DNA of 64,000 nt, taken from the NCBI RefSeq assembly GCF_009469595.2, contig NZ_SSXV01000018.1:1-64000 (forward strand). Reading direction: 5' to 3'. The translations under genes and the position numbers were made by a program. The stretch comes from Thauera sp. 2A1 (GTDB taxonomy: Bacteria > Pseudomonadota > Gammaproteobacteria > Burkholderiales > Rhodocyclaceae). Under the pieces are notes generated by a model. That model was not told where the DNA came from, did no database searches, and saw only the letters and a program-made list of their open reading frames with translations. Positions 14,598 through 27,473 of this stretch are shown piece after piece; position 1 is the first letter of the stretch, and every line of letters starts with the position of its first letter.

Positions 14598-15731
14598 TCA
14601 GCGGTTCCGGCTCAGCGCCGCGACACTGTTCAACATGATCCGCACCAGTTCGGTCTGACGCCGCACGCCGGTCTTGGAAAAGATCGACCGAAGGTGCGCA
14701 CGCGCGGTGTTGCGGCGGATGTTCAGCGCTTCCGCCGCCTCTTCCAGAGACAGGCCGTTGGCGAGCTCCATCGCCAATGCCGTCTCCGCTGGCGTCAGGT
14801 TGAAGAGCTGCTTTGCGGCCGCGGTGCTGGCGAGCGACTTGCCTGCCGCATCGCGGATGTAGACGACCACCGCCGGTTGCCCCTTGCCTTCGGCCCATTC
14901 CTGGGACGGAACCGGTTCCACGACCACGCCAAGGCTCACCTGACCCGACGGCCGTGACACCGACATGGCCGAGGCGATGCTTACCGGATCCCCTGCGTTG
15001 CGCGCGAAGGCACTGCGCACGAGCTGCTGCAGCTCGCGGTTGTCACTCGGATAGGAGGCCTCGAGCCGGCCGCCGACCAGCTTCAGGCCGTCGTTCTGAG
15101 CCAGGACTTCGCGCGCGACCAGGTTCTGCTCGAGCACCTTGCCGGTCTCGTCGAGCAGGATGGTGCCAACCGACAGGCGGCCGATCGCCTGCGAGTAAAG
15201 CGTGCCGAGCGACTCGCTACGATCGATGAGGTTGTGGATGTGCAGCGCCCTGCGCAGGTGAGGCAGCAAGGCCTCACACCGTGCACGATCCAGCGCGCTG
15301 AATTTAGGAGCGGCCTCGCCGCGCGTGATACGGAAACGCAGCTTGCCCGAATCAGGCGTGGAGATGTCCGCTCCGAGCACGTGGAAGACGTCGTTGGGCG
15401 CACACCAGTGCTGGAAGTAGGGCGTGCGCCGCCATTCCGCCTCCGTCATCAGGTCCTCGACAGTGAAAACCTTGTCTGCGGGCTGGTTAACGAAGGGCGT
15501 CGTGGTGTGCCCATAAGGCAGGTAACTCACCTTGTCCGCCCCCTCCAGCCCCACCGCGATCATCATCCCGAGGTTGCTCGCATCGGGGCCGCGAAGGATC
15601 AGGGTGACGTAGTTGGCCTGGAAGAGAGACCTGAACAGATCGAGCGCTTCTCCCCACCGGCGGCTGTCGAGCGCCGCCTCATACAGCATCGAGACGATAT
15701 GGTCATATTCCTCGAGGTCCAGCTCTATGTT
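14598..15731 (-). pseudogene. LuxR-type transcriptional regulator, split by the Tn3 transposon
   Basis: The C-terminal segment carries a LuxR-type helix-turn-helix (LTPAETALAMELANGLSLEEA..LNIRRNTARAHLRSIFSKTGV), preceded by a large sensory part. The frame extends upstream of the internal ATG at 15689 to the transposon edge (..IELDLEEYDHIVSMLYEAA). The first codons lie 20.6 kb away at 36314-36325: joining the two across one copy of the TATGTT duplication restores an unbroken frame beginning TTG GCC AAC ATA GAG. The intact protein would have about 379 residues. A shortened product from the 15689 ATG is possible but would lack the native promoter. It would have been the regulator next to etfBA and the steroid genes. 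Confidence 0.87.
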
Positions 15732-15769
15732 GGGGTCGCCTCAGAAAACGGAAAAAATCGTACGCTAAG
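15732..15769 (+). repeat. Tn3-type terminal inverted repeat 1 (left outer end)
   Basis: The 38-bp GGGGTCGCCTCAG..CGTACGCTAAG repeat is of the Tn21/Tn501 type. It abuts the 3' end of tnpA and forms the left outer end of the transposon. Confidence 0.93.
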
Positions 15770-18731
15770 CCGGTTGCAGCGGTCGTAGCGGCCTGAACTT
15801 GCCCGCGCCGATCTTGGCGCTGCTGCGCCAGAGGTAATCGCCGGTCAGGTTGATGTGCTCCCAGCCCAGCGGCGACAGGCACTGCAACAGGCTGTCATCG
15901 ATGACTTGGCCGTGGCTACGCAGGGCGTTCGCCGCCCGCTCCAGATAGACCGTGTTCCACAACACGATGGCCGCCGTCACCAGGTTGAGGCCGCTGGCCC
16001 GGTAGCGTTGCTGCTCGAAACTGCGATCGCGGATTTCGCCCAGCCGGTTGAAGAACACGGCGCGGGCCAGCGCGTTGCGGGCTTCGCCCTTGTTCAGCCC
16101 GGCATGCACGCGGCGGCGCAGCTCGACGCTTTGCAGCCAGTCCAGAATGAACAGCGTGCGCTCGATGCGCCCCAGCTCGCGCAGGGCCACGGCCAGGCCG
16201 TTCTGGCGCGGGTAGCTGCCGAGCTTCCTGAGCATCAGCGAAGCCGTCACAGTACCCTGCTTTATCGAAGTGGCCAGCCGCAGGATTTCGTCCCAATGGG
16301 CACGGACGTTCTTGATGTTGAGCGTGCCGCCGATCATGGGCTTCAGTGCCTCAAAGGCAGCATCGCCCTTCGGGATGTAGAGCTTGGTGTCGCCCAGGTC
16401 GCGGATGCGTGGCGCGAAGCGAAAGCCCAGCAGGTGCATCAGCGCGAAGACGTGATCGGTGAAGCCCGCCGTATCAGTGTAGTGCTCCTCGATGCGCAGG
16501 TCGGATTCGTGGTACAGCAGGCCGTCGAGCACGTAGGTCGAGTCGCGCACACCGACGTTGACGACCTTGGTGTGGAACGGTGCGTACTGGTCGGAGATGT
16601 GGGTGTAGAACGTCCGCCCTGGACTGCTGCCGTATTTCGGGTTGATGTGGCCGGTACTCTCGGCCTTGCTGCCGGTGCGGAAGTTCTGGCCGTCTGACGA
16701 CGAGGTGGTGCCGTCGCCCCAATGCTCGGCGAAGGGGTGACGGAACTGCGCGTTGACCAGCTCGGCCAGCGCCGCCCCGTAGGTTTCGTCGCGGATGTGC
16801 CAGGCTTGCAACCAGGCCAGCTTGGCGTAGGTCGTTCCGGGGCAGGATTCCGCCATCTTGGTCAGGCCGAGGTTGATTGCGTCGGCCAGGATCGTGCTCA
16901 GCAGCAGGTTCTTGTCCTTGGCCAGATCGCCCGACTTGAGGTGGGTGAAGTGACGGGTAAAGCCCGTCCATTGGTCCACCTCCAAGAGCAGTTCGGTGAT
17001 CTTGACGTGCGGCAGGATCATCGCCGTCTGGTCGATCAGCGCCTGCGCGGTGTCGGGCACGGCCGCATCGAGCGGCGTGATCTTTAGACCCGACTCCGTG
17101 ATGATGGCGTCCGGCAGTTCGTTGGCCAGCGCGATGCGGTTGACCGTGGCGAGCTGCGTTTCCAACAGTGTCAGCCTGTCACGCAGGTACTGATCGCAGT
17201 CGGTGGCCACGGCCAGCGGCAATTCGCTGGCCTGCTTGAGGCTGACGAATTTCGCGGGCGGCACCAGGTAGTCCTCGAAGTCCTTGAACTGGCGCGAGCC
17301 TTGTACCCAGATGTCGCCGGAGCGCAGCGCGTTCTTCAGCTCCGACAGCGCGCACAACTCGTAGTAGCGCCGGTCGATGCCGGTGTCGGTCATCACCAGC
17401 TTCTGCCAGCGCGGCTTGATGAAGTCGGTCGGCGCATCGGCGGGCACCTTGCGGGCGTTGTCGCGGTTCATGCCGCGCAGCACCTCGATGGCGTCGAGCA
17501 TATCCTTGGCGGCAGGCGCGGCTCGCAGCTTGAGCACGTCGAGGAATTCCGGCGCGTAGCGGCGCAGCGTGGCGTGGTGCTCGCCGATGCGGTGCAGGAA
17601 ATCGAAGTCCTCGGGCTGCGCGAGCCGCTGCGCCTCGGTGACGCTCTCCGTGAAGGCGTCCCACGACATGACCGCCTCGATGGCGGCGAACGGATCGCTG
17701 CCCGCCTGTTTGGCCTCGATCAGCGCCCGGCCGATGCGGCCGAACAGGCGCACCTTGGCGTTGATCGCCTTGCCGGATGCCTGAAACTGCTGTTGATGCT
17801 TGTTCTTGGCGGCGTTGAAAAGCTTGCCCAGGATGCGATCGTGCAGGTCGATGATTTCGTCGGTGACGGTGGCCATGCCCTCGATGGCGAGCGCTACCAA
17901 GGTGGCGTAGCGGCGCTGCGGCTCGAACTTGGCGAGGTCGGCGGGCGTCATCTGGGCGCCCTCGCGAGCGATCTTCAGCAAGCGGTTCTGGTGTACCAGG
18001 CGCTCAATACCGGAAGGCAGATCGAGCGCCTGCCATGCCTTGAGGCGTCCGATGTGTTCAAGCATGTGCCGCGAGTTCGGCTTGGCCGGTGACTGGCGCA
18101 GCCAGGCCAGCCAGGTCGCCTTGCCGTTCTCGCGGCGCTTGAGCAGATCGTCGAGGCGGCGGCGATGCGCGTCCGACAGCGGTTCGGCCAAGGCGTCGTA
18201 GATGCGCCGGTTGGCGCGGGTGATCGCCTCGGCGCAGACGCGCTCGATCACATCGAGTGTCGGCAAGATGATGTGTTGGTGCCGCAGGGAGTCGAGGACA
18301 CTGCCGGCCAGCACGATGCCCTTGTCGGTCTGCAAGGCCAGTGCGGTCGTGGCATGAACAGCCTGGCGATAGTGCCCCAAGCCGAACGGCTCCATGTCCA
18401 GGTACGCCCGCAGTTCGAGCAGGTGTTCGCGCCGGGTCTCCTCCCGTTCGGAATATTGCGGCCAACATGCCGGATCGAGTCGCAGGTGCCGTTCGATCCA
18501 TTGCAGCAGGGGCCTCGGCACCTCAGCGTCCGGTAACAGGCCCTGACCGGGGAAGCGCAGCAAACACAACTGCACCGCGACACCCAGGCGGTTGGCCTCA
18601 CCGCGCCGCTGGCGGATCAGTGACAGGTCGGATTCGCTGAAGGTGTAGTGTCGGATGAGTTCGTCTTGTGTATCGGGCAACGCCAGCAAGCTTTCGCGCT
18701 CGGCAGCGGACAGGATCGAACGGCGAGGCAT
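15765..18731 (-). CDS. tnpA: Tn3-family transposase TnpA (Tn21 subgroup)
   Basis: This 988-residue DDE transposase catalyses replicative cointegrate formation. Start ([20 protein letters not shown]), the [16 protein letters not shown] block and the C-terminus ([16 protein letters not shown]) match Tn21/Tn501 TnpA closely as remembered. The N-terminal 80-160 region is more divergent. The catalytic-domain landmarks [20 protein letters not shown] and the [13 protein letters not shown] segment are intact. There is no frameshift. The stop lies within the left inverted repeat, as in Tn21. tnpR lies 2 bp upstream on the same strand. Confidence 0.95.
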   Translation of the reverse strand: MPRRSILSAAERESLLALPDTQDELIRHYTFSESDLSLIRQRRGEANRLGVAVQLCLLRFPGQGLLPDAEVPRPLLQWIERHLRLDPACWPQYSEREETRREHLLELRAYLDMEPFGLGHYRQAVHATTALALQTDKGIVLAGSVLDSLRHQHIILPTLDVIERVCAEAITRANRRIYDALAEPLSDAHRRRLDDLLKRRENGKATWLAWLRQSPAKPNSRHMLEHIGRLKAWQALDLPSGIERLVHQNRLLKIAREGAQMTPADLAKFEPQRRYATLVALAIEGMATVTDEIIDLHDRILGKLFNAAKNKHQQQFQASGKAINAKVRLFGRIGRALIEAKQAGSDPFAAIEAVMSWDAFTESVTEAQRLAQPEDFDFLHRIGEHHATLRRYAPEFLDVLKLRAAPAAKDMLDAIEVLRGMNRDNARKVPADAPTDFIKPRWQKLVMTDTGIDRRYYELCALSELKNALRSGDIWVQGSRQFKDFEDYLVPPAKFVSLKQASELPLAVATDCDQYLRDRLTLLETQLATVNRIALANELPDAIITESGLKITPLDAAVPDTAQALIDQTAMILPHVKITELLLEVDQWTGFTRHFTHLKSGDLAKDKNLLLSTILADAINLGLTKMAESCPGTTYAKLAWLQAWHIRDETYGAALAELVNAQFRHPFAEHWGDGTTSSSDGQNFRTGSKAESTGHINPKYGSSPGRTFYTHISDQYAPFHTKVVNVGVRDSTYVLDGLLYHESDLRIEEHYTDTAGFTDHVFALMHLLGFRFAPRIRDLGDTKLYIPKGDAAFEALKPMIGGTLNIKNVRAHWDEILRLATSIKQGTVTASLMLRKLGSYPRQNGLAVALRELGRIERTLFILDWLQSVELRRRVHAGLNKGEARNALARAVFFNRLGEIRDRSFEQQRYRASGLNLVTAAIVLWNTVYLERAANALRSHGQVIDDSLLQCLSPLGWEHINLTGDYLWRSSAKIGAGKFRPLRPLQPA

Positions 18732-18733
18732 GG

Positions 18734-19291
18734 TCAGGTTTCTCGCATGTACTGGTAAAGCGTTTCGCGGCTGATGCCGAACTCGCGGGCGAGCTTGGCT
18801 TTCTGCTCGCCCGCCGCGATGCGCCGTTTCAGTTCCTCGATCTTTTCGCTGTTCAGAGACTTCTTGCGCCCCCGATAGGCTCCGCGCTGCTTGGCGAGCG
18901 CGATCCCTTCGCGCTGCCGCTCGCGGATGAGCGCCCGCTCGAACTCGGCGAACGCGCCCATCACCGACAGCATGAGGTTCGCCATCGGCGAGTCCTCACC
19001 GGTGAAGGTCAGACTCTCCTTGACGAATTCGATGCGCACGCCGCGCTGGGTGAGCTTTTGCACCAGGCGGCGCAGATCATCGAGGTTGCGCGCCAGGCGG
19101 TCCATGCTGTGCACCACCACGGTGTCGCCCTCGCGCACGAAGGCGAGCAGCCGTTCCAGCTCAGGACGCTGGGTGTCCTTGCCCGACGCCTTATCAGTGA
19201 ACAGCCGGTCCACCGAAACCTGCTCGAGCTGGCGTTCCGGGTTCTGGTCGAAGCTGCTGACGCGGACGTAGCCGATGCGCTGACCGTTCAA
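18734..19291 (-). CDS. tnpR: Tn3-family resolvase TnpR
   Basis: This 185-residue serine recombinase resolves cointegrates at res. It has the nucleophile Ser in [13 protein letters not shown], the [12 protein letters not shown] block and the long helix [26 protein letters not shown]. The C-terminal helix-turn-helix ends [19 protein letters not shown]. It closely resembles the Tn21 resolvase. It is transcribed in the same direction as tnpA, as in the Tn21 subgroup. Confidence 0.95.
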   Translation of the reverse strand: MNGQRIGYVRVSSFDQNPERQLEQVSVDRLFTDKASGKDTQRPELERLLAFVREGDTVVVHSMDRLARNLDDLRRLVQKLTQRGVRIEFVKESLTFTGEDSPMANLMLSVMGAFAEFERALIRERQREGIALAKQRGAYRGRKKSLNSEKIEELKRRIAAGEQKAKLAREFGISRETLYQYMRET

Positions 19292-19440
19292 GGTGTACTC
19301 CTGAGGACAATGTGTCAGGAAGAAATTTATGACCCTTGGTGGCGTGTGTCAATCAATTCGGAAAGCAAGTCTATCCTGACGCTTTCGCGTCGGCTGGTCT
19401 GACGCCAGGTTAGGGTATGCTTCAAATTGACACAAAGGAG
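19292..19440. other. Probable res site and divergent promoters
   Basis: This region just upstream of tnpR is where Tn21-type res sites lie. It contains short dyads (TGTCAGGAAGAAATTTATGAC near 19314 and CTGACGCTTTCGCGTCGG near 19377) that could be resolvase subsites. I infer its function from position; exact subsites are not assigned. Confidence 0.5.
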
Positions 19441-19452
19441 CGAAATACAGAC

Positions 19453-20436
19453 ATGCAAGACATCCGGGAAATATTCGAGAGGCACCAAGTCGGCATTTAC
19501 TTCGCGGCCGTTGTGTTGGCTGCGCTTGTCGCTTTGCTCGTACCCGGCACGGCAGCGCTTGAGGGTGGCGTCAACCCGGCGCTTGCACTCATGCTGTTCG
19601 TGACATTCCTGCAAGTGCCCCTGGCCGACCTTGGCCGGGCCTTCAGTCGCGGCCGGTTCCTTGCCGCACTGCTCATTACCAATTTCATCGTAACGCCGCT
19701 CGTGGTGGCCGTATTGGTGCAATTCCTGCCATCGGACCCTATGGTGAGGCTTGGCGTGCTGCTGGTGTTGCTGACGCCTTGCATTGACTACGTGGTTACG
19801 TTCTCGCACCTCGGTCGTGCCGATGCGCGGCTGCTACTGGCGGCAACCCCTGCGCTCCTGGTTGTGCAAATGCTGCTGCTGCCGGTCTATCTCGGCCTGC
19901 TTCTCGGGAACGATGCCGCAACCCTCGTGCAGCCCGGCCCGTTCGTTCATGCCTTCGTCTGGTTGATCGCGGTTCCACTCGCTCTTGCTGGGCTTGTGCA
20001 ACTATGGGCGGCTCGAAGCCTGGCCGGTGAAAAGACCTCAGCGGCACTTGGTCTATTGCCGGTACCAGCGACCGCCCTTGTCCTATTCGTCGTCGTCGCG
20101 GCCGTGGTGCCGCGCCTCGGCTCCGCGACCGATGCGGCCTTGGGTGTGATTCCCTTCTATATCGCCTTTGCTGTGATCGCCCCCCTGATCGGATGGAGCA
20201 TCAGCCGGCTGTTCCGCCTTGATGCCCCCGCCGGCCGAGCCATCGCTTTCAGCGCAGGCACTCGAAATTCCCTTGTCGTGTTGCCGCTTGCTCTCGCTGT
20301 GCCTGGGGCCATACCCGTATTGCCTGCCATCGTCGTTACGCAAACTCTTATCGAGCTGCTCAGCGAGTTAGCCTATGTCCGCTTCATCGCGCGACTCGGC
20401 GATATTGATCCTGTTGCTTCGCAAACCTCCTCGTAG
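19453..20436 (+). CDS. ACR3/BASS-family transporter, arsenic-resistance type
   Basis: This inner-membrane protein of about 327 residues and some ten hydrophobic segments is in the bile acid:sodium symporter superfamily. The PCIDYVVTFSHLGRAD motif after the third or fourth segment resembles the PCTDW..FTRLA motif of ACR3-type arsenite exporters, and the AFSAGTRNSLVVLPLALA segment fits the family's second signature. An ACR3-like export role is therefore plausible, but no arsR or arsC is nearby, so the substrate is uncertain. The ATG at 19453 is preceded by AAGGAG at 12 bp; an ATG at 19417 is an alternative. The gene sits between tnpR and internal inverted repeat 2, as cargo of the original small transposon. 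Confidence 0.78.
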   Translation: MQDIREIFERHQVGIYFAAVVLAALVALLVPGTAALEGGVNPALALMLFVTFLQVPLADLGRAFSRGRFLAALLITNFIVTPLVVAVLVQFLPSDPMVRLGVLLVLLTPCIDYVVTFSHLGRADARLLLAATPALLVVQMLLLPVYLGLLLGNDAATLVQPGPFVHAFVWLIAVPLALAGLVQLWAARSLAGEKTSAALGLLPVPATALVLFVVVAAVVPRLGSATDAALGVIPFYIAFAVIAPLIGWSISRLFRLDAPAGRAIAFSAGTRNSLVVLPLALAVPGAIPVLPAIVVTQTLIELLSELAYVRFIARLGDIDPVASQTSS

Positions 20437-20470
20437 TCGAGCGTGGCAAATTTAGGGCCGCTACGACCGG

Positions 20471-20507
20471 CTTAGCGTACGATTTTTCCCTTTCGTGAGC
20501 CGACCCC
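20471..20507 (-). repeat. Internal Tn3-type inverted repeat 2
   Basis: This diverged copy of the terminal repeat (CTTAGCGTACGATTTTTCC..CGACCCC) lacks one T and has several changes in its outer half. With repeat 1 it bounds a 4.8-kb unit holding tnpA, tnpR and the ACR3-like gene, so it was probably the right end of an older, smaller transposon. Confidence 0.88.
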
Positions 20508-20526
20508 GACTACTGCACCCGATTCG

Positions 20527-21600
20527 CTATCGACGCACCAACCCCTCATACATCGCCACATAGCAACCAACGACGGCAGCCCTGGAATGATGGGCTCGCA
20601 CGGTATGGGCGCCCCGCTCGGCAAGCCGATGCCAGGCAGTCGGCCCCGCCGTGAGCAATGACCGCAGACATCCTGCAAGTTCGTCGGGCCGACCCGTTGC
20701 AACAACGAGCCCATTGTCTTCCGCCTGAATCAACTCGCGAGCGCCTACCGTGTCGGTGGACACAACCGGCAGTCGATGTGCCCAGGCCTCGAGAATGACA
20801 TTGCCCAGCGGCTCATCGCGTGACGGGCAGATGAAGATATCGGCCAGATGAAAAATCGGCGTCGTCTGCATCTGCCAGCCGAGCCATCGTGTTCTGTGCT
20901 CGATACTTAGCGCCGCCGTTTGGCTTGCCAGCTTCGTGCATAGGGGTCCATCCCCGGCAATCACGAGAAAAAGGGGACGTCCGCCGATATGAGTCGGCAA
21001 CGCTGCAAACGCCTCAAGGAGGTCCGAGAAGCCCTTCTTGGGAATCAGGCGTCCGAGCGAGAAGAGCACGATGGCATCGGCAGGAATTTCATACTGTTTG
21101 CGCAATGCGCCGATGAGGCTGGCCGGCGTGGGCGCAGGTGGCTCGACGAAGTTTCCAATACGATAGACGCGCTGAGCAGGCAGCCCTTCTCTGATCAGAT
21201 AGTCGCACAGGGCCTTGCTGTTTCCGACCCAGGCATCGGCATGCCGATAATAGCCATCGATCTTGTAGAAGCCGCCCAGCCGAGCGACGTGAACAGCCGA
21301 CGCACTGCGTGGAATGCGTGTCAGCCGCGTCGCCCGCCCCATGTAGGTTTGGACGATATCCGGCCGAAGACGATGAATCAGCCGCCGAATCGAGACGACG
21401 GATGCAAGGTCCCATCCACTTCGCATGGGTACGCCCTGACATGTCAAATCGGACGGCAAGGTCTGCGCCACCATTGCACCGGGGCGCGTTACGGCAACGA
21501 CCTCCTGCCCTTCGAAATTTGACAACGCAGGGACAAATCGGGAGTAAAAGCTTTCTGCGCCGCCCAGTTCCCGACTGCCGATGATATGCAATGAACGCAT
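20527..21600 (-). CDS. Family 4 (GT-B) glycosyltransferase
   Basis: This 357-residue cytoplasmic or membrane-associated glycosyltransferase shows the two-domain GT-B layout: GGAESF near the N-terminus, a middle LFSLGRLIPKKGFSDLLEAF motif for the nucleotide-sugar domain, and the C-terminal EPLGNVILEAWAHRLPVVSTDTVGARELI signature of family 4. Acceptor and sugar cannot be read from sequence. It is an odd companion for a metal-resistance transposon, lies just outside internal repeat 2, and has no glycan genes beside it. It appears full length. It may be a stray gene captured during transposon assembly. Confidence 0.85.
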   Translation of the reverse strand: MRSLHIIGSRELGGAESFYSRFVPALSNFEGQEVVAVTRPGAMVAQTLPSDLTCQGVPMRSGWDLASVVSIRRLIHRLRPDIVQTYMGRATRLTRIPRSASAVHVARLGGFYKIDGYYRHADAWVGNSKALCDYLIREGLPAQRVYRIGNFVEPPAPTPASLIGALRKQYEIPADAIVLFSLGRLIPKKGFSDLLEAFAALPTHIGGRPLFLVIAGDGPLCTKLASQTAALSIEHRTRWLGWQMQTTPIFHLADIFICPSRDEPLGNVILEAWAHRLPVVSTDTVGARELIQAEDNGLVVATGRPDELAGCLRSLLTAGPTAWHRLAERGAHTVRAHHSRAAVVGCYVAMYEGLVRR

Positions 21601-21876
21601 GATTTGACGCCTGTGAAGTTATCTTTGGAACAATTGATTTGGGCAACGCGCGCGATGGGGCTTCGCTGTCGAGGCTGCTGCCGTACAGGCGCACAGTCGC
21701 AGCCTCAATCGCCCACGACGCCAAGGGGACGAGGCAGTACGCGGCACTGAACGGTGTGCATAAGGCGTGACCGGCCGCCCGGTGCCGGAAGCGACACCAG
21801 GGAGCGCAACAATGAATGCGGATCAGGCGGCTGCTCGAAACGTGCTCAGCACGTAGAGCGCAATGGGTGCGTCAAG
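21601..21876. other. Intergenic, no gene recognised
   Basis: These 276 bp between the glycosyltransferase and the small czc-linked gene show no convincing coding sequence or repeat. Confidence 0.45.
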
Positions 21877-22263
21877 TCATCGCAATCGGAACCATACGGT
21901 TGCCTCACCCCGCCCGGGGAGGGCAACCACGGCCACAAACTTCATGCCGGGGATGATCTTGAAGTGGCCTTGCACCTCGAATTTCTCCCCGGCGGGCAAG
22001 AGCGCGGTTTCGATCCTTTCCTTACCCGACAGCAAAGTGACTCTTGCGGCGCCTCCGGTGACGGCAACGCTCTTCCCATGATCGCGAAGGTAGAGTTGCA
22101 GCAGGGTTCGCGTAGCCACGAGTTCATAGTCCACTTCATTGACTTCGGCCACCATGCCGCCATGTCGGGGCACATGGTCCTTGTCATGGTCATGCCCGCC
22201 TGCGGCGAAGACGCTGAAGGACACCAGGACGATCACCGTTGCAATGACAGAAGCGTGTTTCAT
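21877..22263 (-). CDS. Small exported protein at the end of the czc operon
   Basis: This protein of 128 residues has a signal peptide (MKHASVIATVIVLVSFSVFA) followed by a His/Asp-rich start (GGHDHDKDHVPRHGG). The rest resembles a small beta-rich domain (LLQLYLRDHGKSVAV, FKIIPGMKFVAVVALPGRGEATVWFRLR). The HDHDKDH stretch suggests periplasmic metal binding. It follows czcA on the same strand with a 90-bp gap and is likely part of the czc operon. I do not recognise a named family. Confidence 0.72.
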   Translation of the reverse strand: MKHASVIATVIVLVSFSVFAAGGHDHDKDHVPRHGGMVAEVNEVDYELVATRTLLQLYLRDHGKSVAVTGGAARVTLLSGKERIETALLPAGEKFEVQGHFKIIPGMKFVAVVALPGRGEATVWFRLR

Positions 22264-22353
22264 GCGACCTCCATGACGAAGGAGAGAACCGCGGGTGGAT
22301 CGGGTCTATCGGGCGAAAGCGCAGCGGTCCGTACCCTTCCGCCCCACACAGGA

Positions 22354-25867
<3,514 letters not shown>

Positions 25868-25882
25868 GTCGGGGGCTCCCGG

Positions 25883-27472
25883 TCAGTGGTCGTGGCTGGC
25901 GCCGGCCTTGCCGAGCTCCGCCTTGATGACATAGCTGTTCTTCGCCGCGTAGCGCTCGCCCGCCTGCAGGCCTGCCAGCACCTCCACGTGTCGGCCGTCG
26001 CTGCGACCCAGTTCGAGCGGGCGCGCTTCGAAGGCGTCGCCGTAGCGGCCGAATACCACCTTCCAGTCGCGCAGATCCTGGACGGCGTCCACCGCGACCG
26101 CGACCGGCACCTTCGTTTCCGCGGCGACGACGGTGACGGACACCGGCAATCCCGGTCGCCAGACACCGGAGGGGTTCTGCACCACGATGCGGGCGATGCC
26201 AGTACGGGACTGCTCGCCGATCAGCGGGCTGATGAAGGTGACCCTGCCCGGCGCCGACGCGTCGAAGGCGCTGGCGCGGATCGTTACCGTCTGGCCTGCG
26301 GCGAGCGCACCCAGATCCTGCGCGGACACCGGCGCCTCCACCCATACCGACGACAGGTCCGAGACGGTGAAGACCGCGGCGTCCTCCTTGACCGCCTCGC
26401 CGACCGACAGGCGTTTGTCGGTCACGACCCCGTCGATCGGGGAGCGAAGCTCATAGCGCGTGAGTGCGCTGCCGCCCGAAGCAACGCTGCCCAGAGTGGC
26501 GAGCTTCTGTTGTGCGCTCTGTACGGCAATCTCGCCTTCCTGCATGACGGTGCGCGCCTGCAGCATGTCCTGCTCGGGCGAGATCTTCTCCTGCCACAAC
26601 GTCCTTTCACGCTCGTAGGTGGTCCGCGCGAGTGCGAGACGACGCTGCGCGGCCAACAATTCGGTACGCTGGTCGGCGAGCAATTGACTGCTCAGCACGG
26701 CGAGCACCTGTCCCTTGCGCACACGTTCGCCTGCGCTGACCGCCACCGACTCCACCAGGCCGGCCAGCCGCGGGACGACCTGCACGGTACGATCACTGTT
26801 GTAGCGCACCTCTCCCAGTAACTCGAGCGCTGTTCCGATCGTGGCCGGCCCCGCTTCGGCGAGCTCGATTCCGGCGCCCTGGAGCTGTGCATCGGTCATG
26901 GTGACGCGGGCCTCGACCTGTTCGTAGCCGAGCTGGTAGCGTTTTCCTTCGTAGTCCGCCTGTACCTTGACCGCAAAGGAGTGCGGCTCGGCCACGACCG
27001 CATCGCCCTTGAGGTAGTCCCCTTCCTTGATGAAGCTGAAACGTTGCGGCGACTGTCCCAACCGCTCGAGGACGAGCTGGATCTGGCTCTGCGCGACATC
27101 GAGCGGCTTGCCCTCCCAGTACGTGTAGAGCCGGAATTGAGGTTCCGCCCCGGTTTCGAAGATCGTCACCTCGATGCCGTAGCGGCCATCGGTGAGCAGC
27201 TTGCCGCCGTGTGGACCTTTGGCCGGTTCGGCGGCGGCCTCGTGGTGCTCTTCATCGGCATGCGAGGCATCGTCGGCGTGGTCGGTCGACTTGGCCTGAC
27301 CGTGATGCTCCTCCTCGGCGTGCCCGGGCGCCTCCGGGTGGGCGGCATGCCCATGTTCGTCAGTGACGGCCTTGTTGCCATCGGTCGCAAGAATCGCTGC
27401 ACCCAACGCGAGCCCGACGACGAGCACGGCGACGATCGCCCAGTGTGTGTTCTTCGGTTTGGTTTCTGCCAT
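25883..27472 (-). CDS. czcB: CzcB-type periplasmic adaptor (membrane fusion protein)
   Basis: This 529-residue adaptor connects CzcA to the outer-membrane channel. It has one N-terminal membrane anchor (WAIVAVLVVGLALGAAILA), then a His-rich segment (HGHAAHPEAPGHAEEEHHG and a second HADEEHHEAA) likely to bind metal, then the lipoyl/barrel-sandwich hybrid with VVPRLAGLVESVAVSAGERVRKGQVLAVL, a helical hairpin and the RSPIDGVVTDKRLSVGEAV half motif. The start ATG at 27472 lies 2 bp after the czcC stop. A longer upstream frame is open but lacks family features. Confidence 0.92.
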   Translation of the reverse strand: MAETKPKNTHWAIVAVLVVGLALGAAILATDGNKAVTDEHGHAAHPEAPGHAEEEHHGQAKSTDHADDASHADEEHHEAAAEPAKGPHGGKLLTDGRYGIEVTIFETGAEPQFRLYTYWEGKPLDVAQSQIQLVLERLGQSPQRFSFIKEGDYLKGDAVVAEPHSFAVKVQADYEGKRYQLGYEQVEARVTMTDAQLQGAGIELAEAGPATIGTALELLGEVRYNSDRTVQVVPRLAGLVESVAVSAGERVRKGQVLAVLSSQLLADQRTELLAAQRRLALARTTYERERTLWQEKISPEQDMLQARTVMQEGEIAVQSAQQKLATLGSVASGGSALTRYELRSPIDGVVTDKRLSVGEAVKEDAAVFTVSDLSSVWVEAPVSAQDLGALAAGQTVTIRASAFDASAPGRVTFISPLIGEQSRTGIARIVVQNPSGVWRPGLPVSVTVVAAETKVPVAVAVDAVQDLRDWKVVFGRYGDAFEARPLELGRSDGRHVEVLAGLQAGERYAAKNSYVIKAELGKAGASHDH

Positions 27473-27473
27473 T

